This document shows, piece by piece, positions 35,181 to 47,000 of a stretch of 64,000 bases of DNA. The first letter of the stretch is position 1. Each line of letters opens with the position of its first letter. The stretch is from Atopsyche davidsoni (Eukaryota > Arthropoda > Insecta > Trichoptera > Hydrobiosidae): positions 5,434,501 to 5,498,500 of the forward strand of contig JAILWY010000002.1 in NCBI GenBank assembly GCA_022113835.1, written 5' to 3'. The position numbers and the translations under genes were made by a program. The notes below the pieces were generated by a model that was not told the DNA's origin, made no database searches, and saw only the letters and a list, made by a program, of their open reading frames with translations.

Positions 35181-38100
35181 CTGTAATAAAACAAGAAAAT
35201 ATAATTTTTAATATATATAAGTCTTACTGATGCCGATAATATCTCGTTTCTATATCTATTGCACCAATAGGTTCTTTCTGTGCTTCCAAAAGAATCCATC
35301 AACCAAAATATCTAATTCTAATAAGGATAAAAACTTCAGATCTTTCCCCTGAAATGGTTTTAGCTTAAGTTTTACTGTGACAAGTAATCATTTATCTATC
35401 TATCTACTGAGATTTTTTTAGAATATATTGTAAGGCTTGAAAAATGACTTCATACAGCGACTGGCACTTGCAGATTATTCAGCACTTAAGTCATAAGATA
35501 GATAGCTTTACATTAAATGCATTGTTGTTGTTCTTTAAATGTTATTGAAGCAAAATATTAACCTCCTGTAAGTGTAGTAGTGGCAGCACGCACAAGTGCT
35601 GTATTCCTTCCGGCATGGTTCTCGGCACTAATGCGCACTTCGTACCAGGCAGCCGAAGCCAAGCCTGACAATACGAGCGGAGCAGCCAACAGTGCAGGGG
35701 CAGCACGCCATGAGCCTGCTCCTCCGCGTCGCCATTCCGCCGTTAACGACAGCAGTGGGCAGCTGGAGGAATCTGCCAGTGCACGCCGGATGTCCACAAC
35801 AATACACGAAGAGTTACTCCATGTAAGATCTTCCCAATCGTCAGGAAGCTTCGGAGCTGAAATATATTTTCTCATATTATGATTGGGCAAGCAGTTGAAG
35901 TGCTATGTAATTAAAAATTGTCATTTAATGAAAATTATTGCTAAACTGAAAGATCTTTACAATTTTCAATAATGAATGAAAGTATAATTTTATGGCGCAG
36001 CTATTACAGTATGTAAAAGAAAAAAAGAATCAAGCTATAGTAAGTATGATGAGGTTAGGTATCTTACCATCTCCTTTAGTGTCAATGTTTACTGCAGAGC
36101 TTGCGACTCCTCGGCCTACTCTGTTGTGAGCGGATATTTGAAATGAATATTTGGAGCCACATTTTAGTCCTTGGACATTATAGGCTGATATGTCAGGAGG
36201 CAGTTCAACTATTTGCGTTGTGTCTTCCAACCTTTTATAACTTAAGGAATATCCTGGAAAGACAGAATAATTTAGATGATTCACTTATTAGTCACTGTTG
36301 ATGAATATACATTGTGTAGTTACAAGAAATTTTCTTTTTATACTGAAGTTGTATATTTTATTATACACAATCTACAGTTAAAAGAACAGTGAATATTTTC
36401 AAGGTACCTGTGATGGCTGAACCGCCATCATTTGAGCTACGCCACTGCACTTGAGCACTGTTTGAAGTTGTATAAAGTACTTCTAGAGACGGAGGACCAG
36501 GGGGCATGAGACATATCACAGAATATGTAATTTCATCAGAACCGAAGAGGTTTTTAGCTGAACAAGTGTAGTTGCCATTTACCGCTCTATCAACACCTAT
36601 AATTAAATAAATAATAAGCCATATATGATGAACCAAAACTAATCAGTTTATGTCAATAAGTAGTTATGTAAACTCACTGTGAATGAAAAGATTTCCATCT
36701 GATGTCACTTTGTATAAATGGCTGTGAGTGATGGGTCTTTGAGAATATAGCCACCTGGCTCTGGGCGTTGGGTTTCCGACTGCCATGCATCCCAACAGCA
36801 GAGAACGTCCAACCATTCCTCGCACAGAAATGCCGAATGAAGCTATACCAGCAGCAGCTGAAAATCCATAGAAAGATACACACAATTAAAATGATTACAT
36901 TTACAAAATGATGTGTAATAATGTGATATTTATTAAATGACTGCACCTCTCAGGGATGTAGACTGTGTGATGGCAGATGTAGCCTCTCCCTCCCCGGCAC
37001 CCGTGCTTGCCGTCAGCCAAAACTCATAACGAGCTTTTTCTGTTAACTGGCGAATCTCTAGAGAGCCTGCCAGGCCGATGGTGGCGTAAACTAAAACATC
37101 TGCTGCACTCACTTGCTGGGTCATTGGAGATCCGCCTCTGAAAATGAATTAAAGGAATTTTTATTTAATTTCTGAATAGAAAGATAATGAGTAATTTATA
37201 AATATTTTAAATAATTACAAACTATTTCAAAGAAACGTATTTAGGTACATGGTTTTTGCTTTATCATATCTATTTTCAGATTAACAACATATTATTGCTA
37301 GGTATATTATATAAATGCACCTGTATATGTTGAATAAATATAAATTATATGTTACGTATGATGTAAAAGAACTCACCTTCCAGCCTCTCTATAATATAGA
37401 GTATAAAATATGACTTTTCCATTTGGTTTCTTTGGAGCTAGCCAACTGATGAGGATTGACTCTCCTGTGAGTGGGATGGCCTTGATACCATCAGGTGGAC
37501 CAGAAACTGAAAATTCAATTTATGCCTTGTATTGTGAATATTGTATGGAGCTTATTTATGCTTGTAACATTCAATGTTGGTGAGACCCATTTGTTTGGCA
37601 AGTGTAACAACTTGAACAGATATAATAAAAAAAGGAAAAAATTGAGTTGACCTACGCAACTATCCCTTAAAATTTAATTTGCTGATAAGTAGAGATAAGT
37701 TATTTACGGTCTTCTTCTGTTGTGCAAAAGACGGCTGGGCTGAGCGTCCCGTCTCCAGCTCCTGTGTATGCCAAGACTTGTATAGAATAGTTGGTGTACT
37801 TAAGGAGAGTGTGCAGGAAAGTTTCACTGCTGCTTGTGCGCTTCACTTCTGTTGAAGGAATCACATCCCAGGCTGTAACAGATTTTTTATGTGAGATTAA
37901 GACATCTATTTTGGCTCAAAACTGTTCATGTAGGTTTTTAAAATTTGTCAACTTACAGTAAATATCTGTGATTGGCTTGTATAGTATTTTGTACCCGAGT
38001 AAAGTGCCCCCATGATGGGAGCGCGGAGGAGCTGCCCATTCCACTTTGAGGCTCTGAGAGGACAGCGGCACACAGTGGACAGACTGTGGTGGAGCAGAAG

Positions 38101-41100
38101 GAACTGAAAAAAAAATTTTTTATTGTTTATGAGATATTTACAGTTGAATCAAAAATAAGCATTCTACATACTTTATATCTTAAGAAAAAGAAAAATGAAT
38201 AATGCAAAAAGTTTTAACCCAAATTTTTATTATATTATTATATACATATTTTAAAATAGTAAATTTGATAAATTTCTGCATAATTACAGTGAATTATAAA
38301 ATTAAAAGATTCTTGAATTGGCAATGGAGTTGAGTTTATTAAAATAATGAAATTCAAAATATCACACATATTATAAATGAAAATACCTCCTTCTCTAGTA
38401 AGAGCCATGATGGGTACACTGGGCGGACCAGCAGCGGCCCTGTTGAAGGCGCGGACGGTGATTCTGTACCGAGTGAATTGCCTCAGGCCAGATATGGAGA
38501 AGCGATTTGTCCCAGCCCCCTTTACAGTAGCAAACTTGTGAGTGCCTGCATTAGAAGAGGGGGCCCCATCACCATCCGAGGACTCCGCCCAGTTGATTGT
38601 AAACCCGAGAAGGGGGCCATTCCACGATGTGCGTGAAGGAGCCTGAAAATAAAATAATGAGTAATGAGTTTTTGGAATAATTTTTAGAGAGCTGGAGGTT
38701 AAAAATACTTTTGTTTTTTTACCTGCCAAGTGACTACTAATTCTCCAGCTTCTCCTGCTAGGATTTGAACATTTTGTGGTGGTTCAGTTGGAGCTGTATA
38801 AAATGAAAAAATGCCTTAAGTAGAATGTTTTATTAAATAAAATTTCACTTATTTGAAATATGTAACAATACTAATCAGTATATACCTTCTTCTTGTGTTT
38901 TGGCAACAATTGGTTCGGTAAAGGAGCTGCTCTCTATTTGGTTGACTGCTAACATACGCATGGAGTATGTCGTATCTGGAACTAGCCCACTCACTATTCC
39001 CTGCTCCAATGTATTACCATTAGCGCTAAAATTAAATATCAGTTTATATGTATCTGAATATAGAAAAAATATGGATAGTGAATTAAGTATAACATAAGCT
39101 AAACCTAACTCATGACAGTTTAATTTGAAATATCTGAAAGGATAGTTTGTACAGCATGGTTTAGGAAACATGGGATATATTGTGTATGAGCCGAACATCA
39201 CTGATATAATCCAAAATTACCTCATGATGGAATGTTGACCAGTGGTTGCAATAGTAAGATTAACAATATTGATATTATCCCAAGATTCGAGATTCGTAAG
39301 TCCTTTAGGCTGGAATTGCACCAAGTAGCCCAGGACTGGACTGTTGCCATCGAATGGCCTCCTCCATGCCAATCGAACAGACCTGCTCGCTACTTCAATT
39401 ACCTCCAGCTGCGAAGGAGGATCTGGTCTCTCTAAAAAAAAACCTTGTAACTGATGAAACACAAACTAGAAAAGTGTTACAGATGTTATTCCCATAATTA
39501 TAATTTATTTTACCTTGAACTGCTAGATGAATAAAGTGCTCACTTCTACCGTATGCATTGCTGGCCTGACACCGATAAAGACCAGAGTCTTGACGATCAG
39601 CTCTCTCAATGCTTAGTTGTGATTTTATTCCACTATCTTTTTTAAGTTCCACTATGTTCAATCTAGAATAACAGAAATGTAAATAATTAAAATACAAAAT
39701 CTTATTATCAAGTATAAGAAACAAAGCATTTCTCAGCTTCTCCTGTAAGTTATATGTTTACCTGTATTTATCACTGTCAATCGAATTAGTGTTATGAGTC
39801 CAGATGTTGTGTATAGGATTATCACCTAATATATCACACACAAGAGTTATTGGATCATTTCTCCTGGTAGTGATATTCTGGGAAGGCGTCTCAAACCGAG
39901 CAGGTTCTAAAATATAATATATCAATAATTAATAAGATAGCTTATTAATTATTATTTTGTAAGCAGTTTTTATGGTTAAATTGTATCTTACCATTTACGT
40001 CCAGAAGAATGTTTTTATATAGAATTGATCCCACACCATTTTCAGCTGTGCACCTGTAGTTCCCTTCATCTTGCGACGATACAGAACTAATGAAAAGTGA
40101 GCCATTGTTGTAAATGGCCAAATGGCCATTTATTGGCAATAATGAATTATACTCTTCATTTGATCTGCCTGCAATTTAAAATGAAATAATATTGTTAATG
40201 TAACAAAAAATGAGAATGTAATATGGTATAAGATTATTGTTACTCTTACTGTGTTGTTTTGACCAATAAGTTCTGGGCTGGGGATATCCTTTAGCATCAC
40301 AATTTATTAAAACAGAACTTCCAAGAAGTGTTGAAATATCTTGAGGCTCGTAATTCCAGTATGGTGGGACTGGAAAAGGTAATTGATAAATTTAGTAAAA
40401 AGTTTTAATCAGAGAGTTTAAATTTAATAAAGCACCTATTCCTGCTATAGTGCAAATAGTTTAAAAAATCATTTTAAAGTAGTTGTTGAATGTGAATGTG
40501 AATTTGAGAGTATGTATTACCTTTAATAACTAATTCTGCTGATGAATTGACTTTTCCTGCGGAGTTGGTTGATATGCATGTATAGATACCACTGTGACTA
40601 GCTACCAATGTTTTGAAGAGTAAATAACTGAAAAATTCAGCACTTCTTTCTTCAATCTGAAATATAAATTTGGCGAAATATAAATATTGAATTATGATTG
40701 AAGCAAAACATATTCATCACAAATAAAATGAACCGACTACAGAATGATGTAAACACAGTATACAATTTAGTAGTCAAATTAAATGTTAAAATTTAGTTAG
40801 TAACTTTTAGTTTATTTAAATAAAATAATGTTTCAATCTTATTAAATTTTTATAACTCAATAGGAACAATTGTTCAGGTTTCGGTACAAAAATCAAAACT
40901 TATCCCTTATGTAAATAAAAAGATAAGTAAAAAAAAAAGTTACGAAAGTAAAAGAATTTCTATGTTTGTGGAAAAAACAAATAACACTAACATCGAAATA
41001 TGATTATAAAAAAGATTAAATAAAAGTGAATTACTTGTAAGGATGCTGATATTGGCAAGCCATCTTTCTGCCAGGAAAAGTATACTGGCACATCTCCAGA

Positions 41101-44083
41101 AGTCACCGTGCAAGACAGCTGTGCCCTCTCTCCGGATTTCAAGTTGGGAGGAAACACTAGTGGTGATAAAACTGGAGGGCTATTGATGCGAAGTTGGATT
41201 TCTCTCTTTGCTAATTCCCCATTGGGCGTTGCTACAGAGCATGTGTAGCCGCCAGCGTCAGTGGATGGATCCAGAGAAGATATTCTAAGAATACTACCTT
41301 CTTGCTTGTATCGGGGATTTAGGGATATCTTTATGTGACTGGATTCCCATTTCACATAGCTATAAAAGATTATTTGATTCATGAGATATTTTGTATCTAT
41401 CTTTTGCTTAATTTCATGGTTAATTGTTGTATGTCCAATTGTTTATTATTTTGTATATTGCAATGCACTCGGCTCAACATTGAATTGACATTCATTAAAA
41501 AAAAATATTCAGATTAAAATGAATGCTGTTTTTAATACCTGATAGGATATCCATAATAAGGACAAAGAATATCAATTTCTGCTCCTGTTACCCCTTTCAC
41601 AACATTTATTGATCTGATATCAGCTCGTCCTGGAAAAATTTTATTTTGATACATACTTTTAATAAAATATATCAGAAAAAATTAATTTGCCACATCTTTT
41701 GCTCCATGAGCCAAATCTGGTCCAATAAGTGGCCGCATTAATGGCAGTATAGTTAGCCAAGCTGCTTGGTATTAGACGGTACCATTAGACTACTTATCTC
41801 AATATCAGATATCGGTCTCCTTCCTGTATTTCTTCTAATCTAATGAGAAGTTAATTGACTTACCGTAAACATTAAGCCTAGCTGAGTGCTTGGTGTAGCC
41901 GGCACTGTTGATTGCACGACATTCGTAGAGTCCACCGTCCTCGACTCTGACTCCCGTGATGTTCAAGTGTGAAATGACAAAACCACCAAGGTCCATGTAT
42001 TGACCGATTGAATATCTAAAATATATATTACTCATAAGTAAACATGGTGAGCCAGTAACATCTTAAATAAACGGATTTGAAAAGTTAGATATCTACTATA
42101 ATAATAGCCATTGTGTGTTTGTATGTTTGTTTGTATGTGTGTATGTTTCGTTTTTCCGTTCTGTATAGAATATCTTAAAAGATACAACGCTGATTTTTTG
42201 CACATAAGTTAAGTAAATTTTTCCGCAGCTATGTGCCGAATTTCAAGACGATAGGATAATATTTTAATTCATAAACTATAAAATATGCTTTAGCGAATTT
42301 CAATATGTACGAATTATATAATTCTGTTTTTCGCCGCGAGATGTTGTTCACCGCGAGATTTTCAAATTTAGAACTTTTACAAAAAAATCAAATTTTGGAT
42401 GCTTCTAAGGAATTTCCAGCTTATGTCAGTTTGACACAAATGCCATCTCTATTTTTTTTATCGAAATTGCATTAGAAATTATTAATCACATCATTAATAA
42501 CTCAAAATAACACCTTCTACGCACAGAAAACGTAATTAAAAAAGAATTGCACAATTGAACGTGATAAAGACTGCATCAAATAAAGAACAGTGCAGTGAAA
42601 AGTGATGCGTTGTTTGTGACACGAAATGTGACATAAATGTCAAGCAATGAGTTGGAAGGAAAACGTGAGCAGCGTCTTCTTAAAATTCGAGTACGCGCAT
42701 CGACCTCAAGACAAAAAGAAACTGATGCACAGCGAACGCTGCGTTTGTCTTCGGATTAATTAGTGTGACCTGTCGATTCTGCAATGCTTTACATTATCAA
42801 GCAGAAAACCCATCAGATGGAAAGTTCAACAGTTCAAGTGCACAAAGATAAAGTGAAACTACCAGCAAGGCCTATTTCCCCAGTATATTTAAAGGATATT
42901 TATAATGTAAATTTCAAGAGAAAAATAAGATCATACAATAACAGTATATCTTTTGCATCAATGGGAGCTAAATTAACAGTGGGCCACTCTGCTTCAAAGT
43001 TCAAGGCCAAGTATATCACAGAACTTCGCACCTTCATCCAACTGATGGTACAAAATTAAAGCATTATTCATCTTATTATTGTAAGCATTGTTCATCGAAT
43101 GCGCGTCATTCTGTGACGGGCTACATTTCTAGTGTTATAATAATATTGCATTTATGTTTCTCTCGAGAATAAAATATCATTCAGAGAATGAGATTCTACA
43201 CAAGATTATTGTTACGTGACAAACTTTATTCATTCAATTTATTTTATGTAAACTGCTGATTGAAGAGTAATTTGAGTATTTTTTCTGTAAAAATAACAGA
43301 AAGATAAAGTATTAACAATGTTGAGTTATTTTTATTTACTCAATAATTTTAAAAAGAAGTTGAGTTGTTTTACTATTTACACTAAATACAAATATAGGTA
43401 CCGATACTGATCAACTAAAATAAGTCTTAGTCGAGAAATAAGGTAGTTTATTGTTTTGTAATTACCGATGAGGAGAAGCAGACAGGAGTTGATTGTCTTG
43501 CAGCCAATCAAACCTGGGTGGAGGGTTTCCTGACGCGGAGCACTTGAGAGAGATGTGTGCCCCTGGCTGGACAGCCTGCTCTATAAATGTGTACATCACC
43601 TCGGGGGATGTACCTGCACCAAAATTGAACACACTCAAGTAATAATAAAGATATTTAGAATTTTCAGAATATGATCACCCTACTCACCCTTTATGCTTCT
43701 TTTGCTTCGATCAACTTTATCTTTATTTTGGTGTGATATCACATGGCAGAGAAATTTTTTCTTCAATTGAATGTCAAAAAGCTTAAAAAATTTCAAGTTG
43801 ATCTTAGATTTATGCTTGGGGTGTGATTTTTTGTGGTTATGGGAGTTTTTTGTCATCAAAGAGTGCCACCTGGAAAAGAAAATTAACCGTAAAGCAGTCT
43901 TATCTTTTTTGTATTTTTTTTTTAATTTAAGAGGGCAAACTTTGCAGAATATTATTAGCTGAACTTACTGCGAGGAGAGTGTTTCTTTTTTGGAGGGGCA
44001 GATAACAAACTTAGACGGTTGGGAAACTTCGCTTTCCCATCTTGATGAATTTAGTAATGTTGCAGAGATGCCACTGCTCGTTA
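34054..44083 (-). CDS. Dscam-family cell adhesion receptor, 3' part (Ig4 to C-terminus)
   Basis: Dscam proteins are homophilic neuronal surface receptors with nine Ig, four FNIII, one Ig, two FNIII, one TM and a cytoplasmic tail. Twenty-eight exons here encode Ig4-Ig9, FN1-4, Ig10, FN5-6, TM and tail, in exactly that order and in continuous phase. Exons: 44,083-43,969, 43,869-43,688, 43,613-43,466, 42,015-41,864, 41,629-41,539, 41,359-41,035, 40,656-40,521, 40,369-40,250, 40,168-39,992, 39,906-39,762, 39,662-39,514, 39,431-39,221, 39,025-38,886, 38,793-38,723, 38,642-38,387, 38,103-37,957, 37,872-37,708, 37,506-37,377, 37,137-36,947, 36,857-36,678, 36,596-36,408, 36,253-36,068, 35,856-35,563, 35,180-35,021, 34,943-34,765, 34,673-34,488, 34,405-34,301 and 34,184-34,054. 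Signatures are FIEQAVQPGAHISLKCSASG, NITGVRVEDGGLYEC and YEISPYATFQVGG. No duplicated Ig7 exon is visible, so this is probably a non-hypervariable paralogue. The N-terminal exons are missing from this block. Confidence 0.95.
35563..39431 (-). other. FN1-4, Ig10, FN5-6 block of the Dscam-like receptor
   Basis: Four FNIII domains come first. They are marked by PPSQLEVIEVASRSVRLAW, PPQNVQILAGEAGELVVTW, PPQSVHCVPLSSQSLKVEW and PPDGIKAIPLTGESILISW. An Ig domain follows (VGRSLLLGCMAVGNPTPRARW and GNYTCSAKNLFG), then two FNIII (PPGPPSLEVLYTTSNSAQVQW and the last one in a single exon at 35,856-35,563). The arrangement is diagnostic of Dscam. The donor at 35,563 is a weak GTTAAT. Confidence 0.9.
42092..43132 (+). 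mobile_element. Helitron copy in a Dscam-like intron (1,041 bp)
   Basis: It starts TCTACTATAATAATA after an A and ends CTAG before a T. A 3' hairpin (CGTCA, loop, TGACG) lies about 11 bp before the end. It lies antisense to the host gene, between exons 43,613-43,466 and 42,015-41,864. Internal sequence includes a decayed Helitron coding remnant. It shares termini with the 465-bp copy at 627-1,091, which is a shorter deletion derivative. Confidence 0.93.
42784..43059 (+). pseudogene. Helitron Rep/helicase ORF remnant
   Basis: The frame contains IRSYNNSISFASMGAKL, which matches the N-terminal conserved stretch of Helitron replication initiator/helicase proteins (typically F-A-S-x-G-A followed by a G-x-Y/F-x-F-x-x-x-G-x-x-Y-H segment). 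Only this small part survives. The HUH Rep and helicase domains are absent, so it cannot act on its own. Confidence 0.75.
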
Positions 44084-47000
44084 CTGTAAAAAATAAATAA
44101 CACATTATTAAATTATATTAAAGTTATAAAGTTAATAAAAAAGTAACGGAACATCTATATATTTCTATAGAAACTCCATCTTGTTTTCGGAGACATTAGA
44201 TGCTCATCATACTTGTATACTACTTTCAGTCAAAAATAATAGTTTATTTATTAGAGTGGACTAGTAGATTTTACACGTAAAATTAATTGCGTTATCATCC
44301 AATGCTACAACATTTACGTTTTTGATAAACAAGCCAACAATTTTTTTAAATATTTGTTGAGCTTACTGTATGTAGGGTAGAGCGAACCCCAGATAATCCG
44401 GAAGAAAATATGTTTATTATTACTTATACATACGATGAATATGAAACATGCATGGGCGCAGATGGAATCTGCCGGTCTCGTTAAAAACACATTTTGTTAC
44501 CATAATAAAAACGTATTAAACCGCTTAAACAGCTAAGCTAGCAATATAAAAAGACCAGGATTCATTTTTAAAAGCAAACAAGGATTAACGATTTTCATGC
44601 CGGCAATATTAGAAACAAAATGTACGAGCAATATTAAAATATAAAAACTGAAGCGACGCCGGCGGGTGGTTCTGCAAATAGGCAATATCATTAAACCCGG
44701 ACAGGGATGGGGTTGCTTCCTTCAGACTGTGTCGGTGTATGTATTTTGTAAACTTGACTCTAAAAGTCTGTGTACCGGATATTGCAAACATTAGGCTTTA
44801 CTATTTACTCGTAAATAACATCGAATTGGATTTCAGCCGAAGCCTCTGCGAGTGGTGGTTGTAGGGCGGAGCTTTATTTCGGCCTTATTAAATTCTAGTC
44901 AAGGACTGTTTACACAATCGACGTATAATAAACATGAATGCACCGTGCTTTTTTATCAAAACACGCATCATAATGTCTTTACGGCATTTTTCAACTTCTC
45001 GGTTTCCGAGAAAACTTTTGGTAAACACCAAAAATGTAAATAGATAATAGATAAGCAATTTATGACTTGTAGAATTTATTTTTTTATTAGCGCTTTTTAA
45101 TAGTTATCTCTAAGACTTTTTTTGTTTTTTTTTTAATAGGGATAGTGAGACTCCACGGTTTATAAAGTGAAAGTATGTGGTTTAGAAAGTTAGCGTTATA
45201 ACACGAGCCGAATGGCCATATCGCGAGATTGTCACAAGGACTCGGGCGGTAGACATCAAATGAATCCAGATCTACCGATATTTATAGATCTATCGATTTT
45301 AATGGATCTGCAGAATGTTGTAATTTTTTTCGGTCAGGTTGACGCATCCTGAGCAACCTGAAATCCACTCACCGGATCTTGCGGCTCCTTTGGCGGAAGC
45401 GGATGTTAGAACTCATTCGTTGACATTGCGCGAAGGCTTGCGGTTACATTCTCGGTAGGAAAACGTATGGGACATGAAACTTGGCGAAAGTAAATAAATT
45501 TAAACAAACAAGCAACATTTAATTTAAAATTCACAGAAAAAAATATTAGTTAAAAATAATCATTTTTAACAATGAATTTTTATTGAATATCATATATAAT
45601 ATTAAAACTTTGCAATATATTCAATTTTCTGATAAATTTGATTAGCAAATTTCATCAAACAAAATATGTAACGCTATTAAATATGTACGCAAACTCCAAT
45701 AATTCTTATAAAGCAAATTCCGGAAACTATTTAGAAATGGCTGATTGTTTCAATTGTAACTTTCTCTAGAAGTTTTGGATAATGTACCCTTTAATAATGT
45801 ATTTATTTGACATTTTAACTTCCTTCAGCTACTCTTTTAATGTATTACTATCATAGAACATGATTATTTTTTTATACTCTCAATAAAATTGTATCATATT
45901 GATGCTTCTCAAAAATATGTTAATTTAAAAATGCTATGTTTATTACTAATCTAAGAGCTGTTTACCCGAATTTCCCTACCCATATGAGTCCATTTGTACA
46001 CACCCAGGAGGTTGTGTATACATTTTTAAAGGCCTCGCAATCCTTAATATTTGCTAATATTCTCAAACGGTTTTTCAAAGATGAAAAAATATACCCCATC
46101 ATTTATCCGGCTGCGATTTAGTTCCACCTACGGGAAATATTTTTCAATCCAAATAAAAATGAGTATTTACTGCTCCTACAGCCTACCAACACAAACGAGT
46201 TCCTTTCTGCGCTGCGTACTTAGAAGAAACGAAAAAATCTGTATTCAGATGGACCCGTCGGAGCTTTTCAGTAAAAACGATTGGAGAAAACCATACAACC
46301 TGTAATAAATTATATTCACTTGATGTAAAGAATTTTTCAAACAATTAACGTAAGGTAAGTATATTAAAATCTATGTTTATCATCTCATAAACAGTTACGT
46401 ATCAGACAGGTATATTGAAATATATGCTTATGTTTTCATGAACTGAAAATTAGGTTGTGTAAAAAATTATAAAATGAATAGAATAATATAAATTCGCCTC
46501 CAAGACGAACTTTATTATAATTCTAATCTGAAGTAGGTCTTCATCGAAGTCGAATCGATTGAAATAAGTAAACTTGATTGTTTAGTTGATAAGAACTTAG
46601 AAATCTTGAATCGACACTCGTGTACCAACCAAGGTGAACAATCTTCAAGTGCACGGAAGTTAAGGGATGTTTAATACGCGGTGACTTGATAGGGTTGTCG
46701 AGTGATGCTGAACTCGAGGAACTGGGAGACAAATATTTATCTTGACTTATACTGCGAGGTATGCCAAAATAGATTAGGGATATTAAGTAATTTAAAATAT
46801 TTAAAAATTTAATTTTAACGTTTAAAATAAACATAGTTATTTAGAGTAGTCGTATTTATTTGGCCGATTTGTTTTATTTTTATTCTACTATAAAAACCAA
46901 ACAAAGAACCTAGGAAAGGTTTTCGCTGTAGAAGAGTTGAAAAAGGCACAGAGAAAAAAAAACGGTCAGCCGAGACCAGCACAAGGTTTTTTTTTATAAC

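Larger units (their letters stand above)
39514..44083 (-). other. Ig4-Ig9 block of the Dscam-like receptor
   Basis: Six Ig domains are split over two exons each, mostly with phase-1 borders. Typical Y-x-C signatures are GGLYECRAINSAG, GGYTCSVATPNG, GIYTCISTNSAG, GNYRCTAENGVG and GLYRCQASNAYG. The first domain (exons 44,083-43,969 and 43,869-43,688) is abnormal. It starts normally (VTSSGISATLLN), but its second half is rich in Lys and His (HNHKKSHPKHKSK), has FLCHV in place of Y-x-C, and ends DRSKRSIKG. Confidence 0.85.

Noticed and set aside
42784..43059. Host exon on the plus strand
   Set aside because: It lies wholly inside a Helitron with clear ends and matches the Helitron protein, not a host gene.
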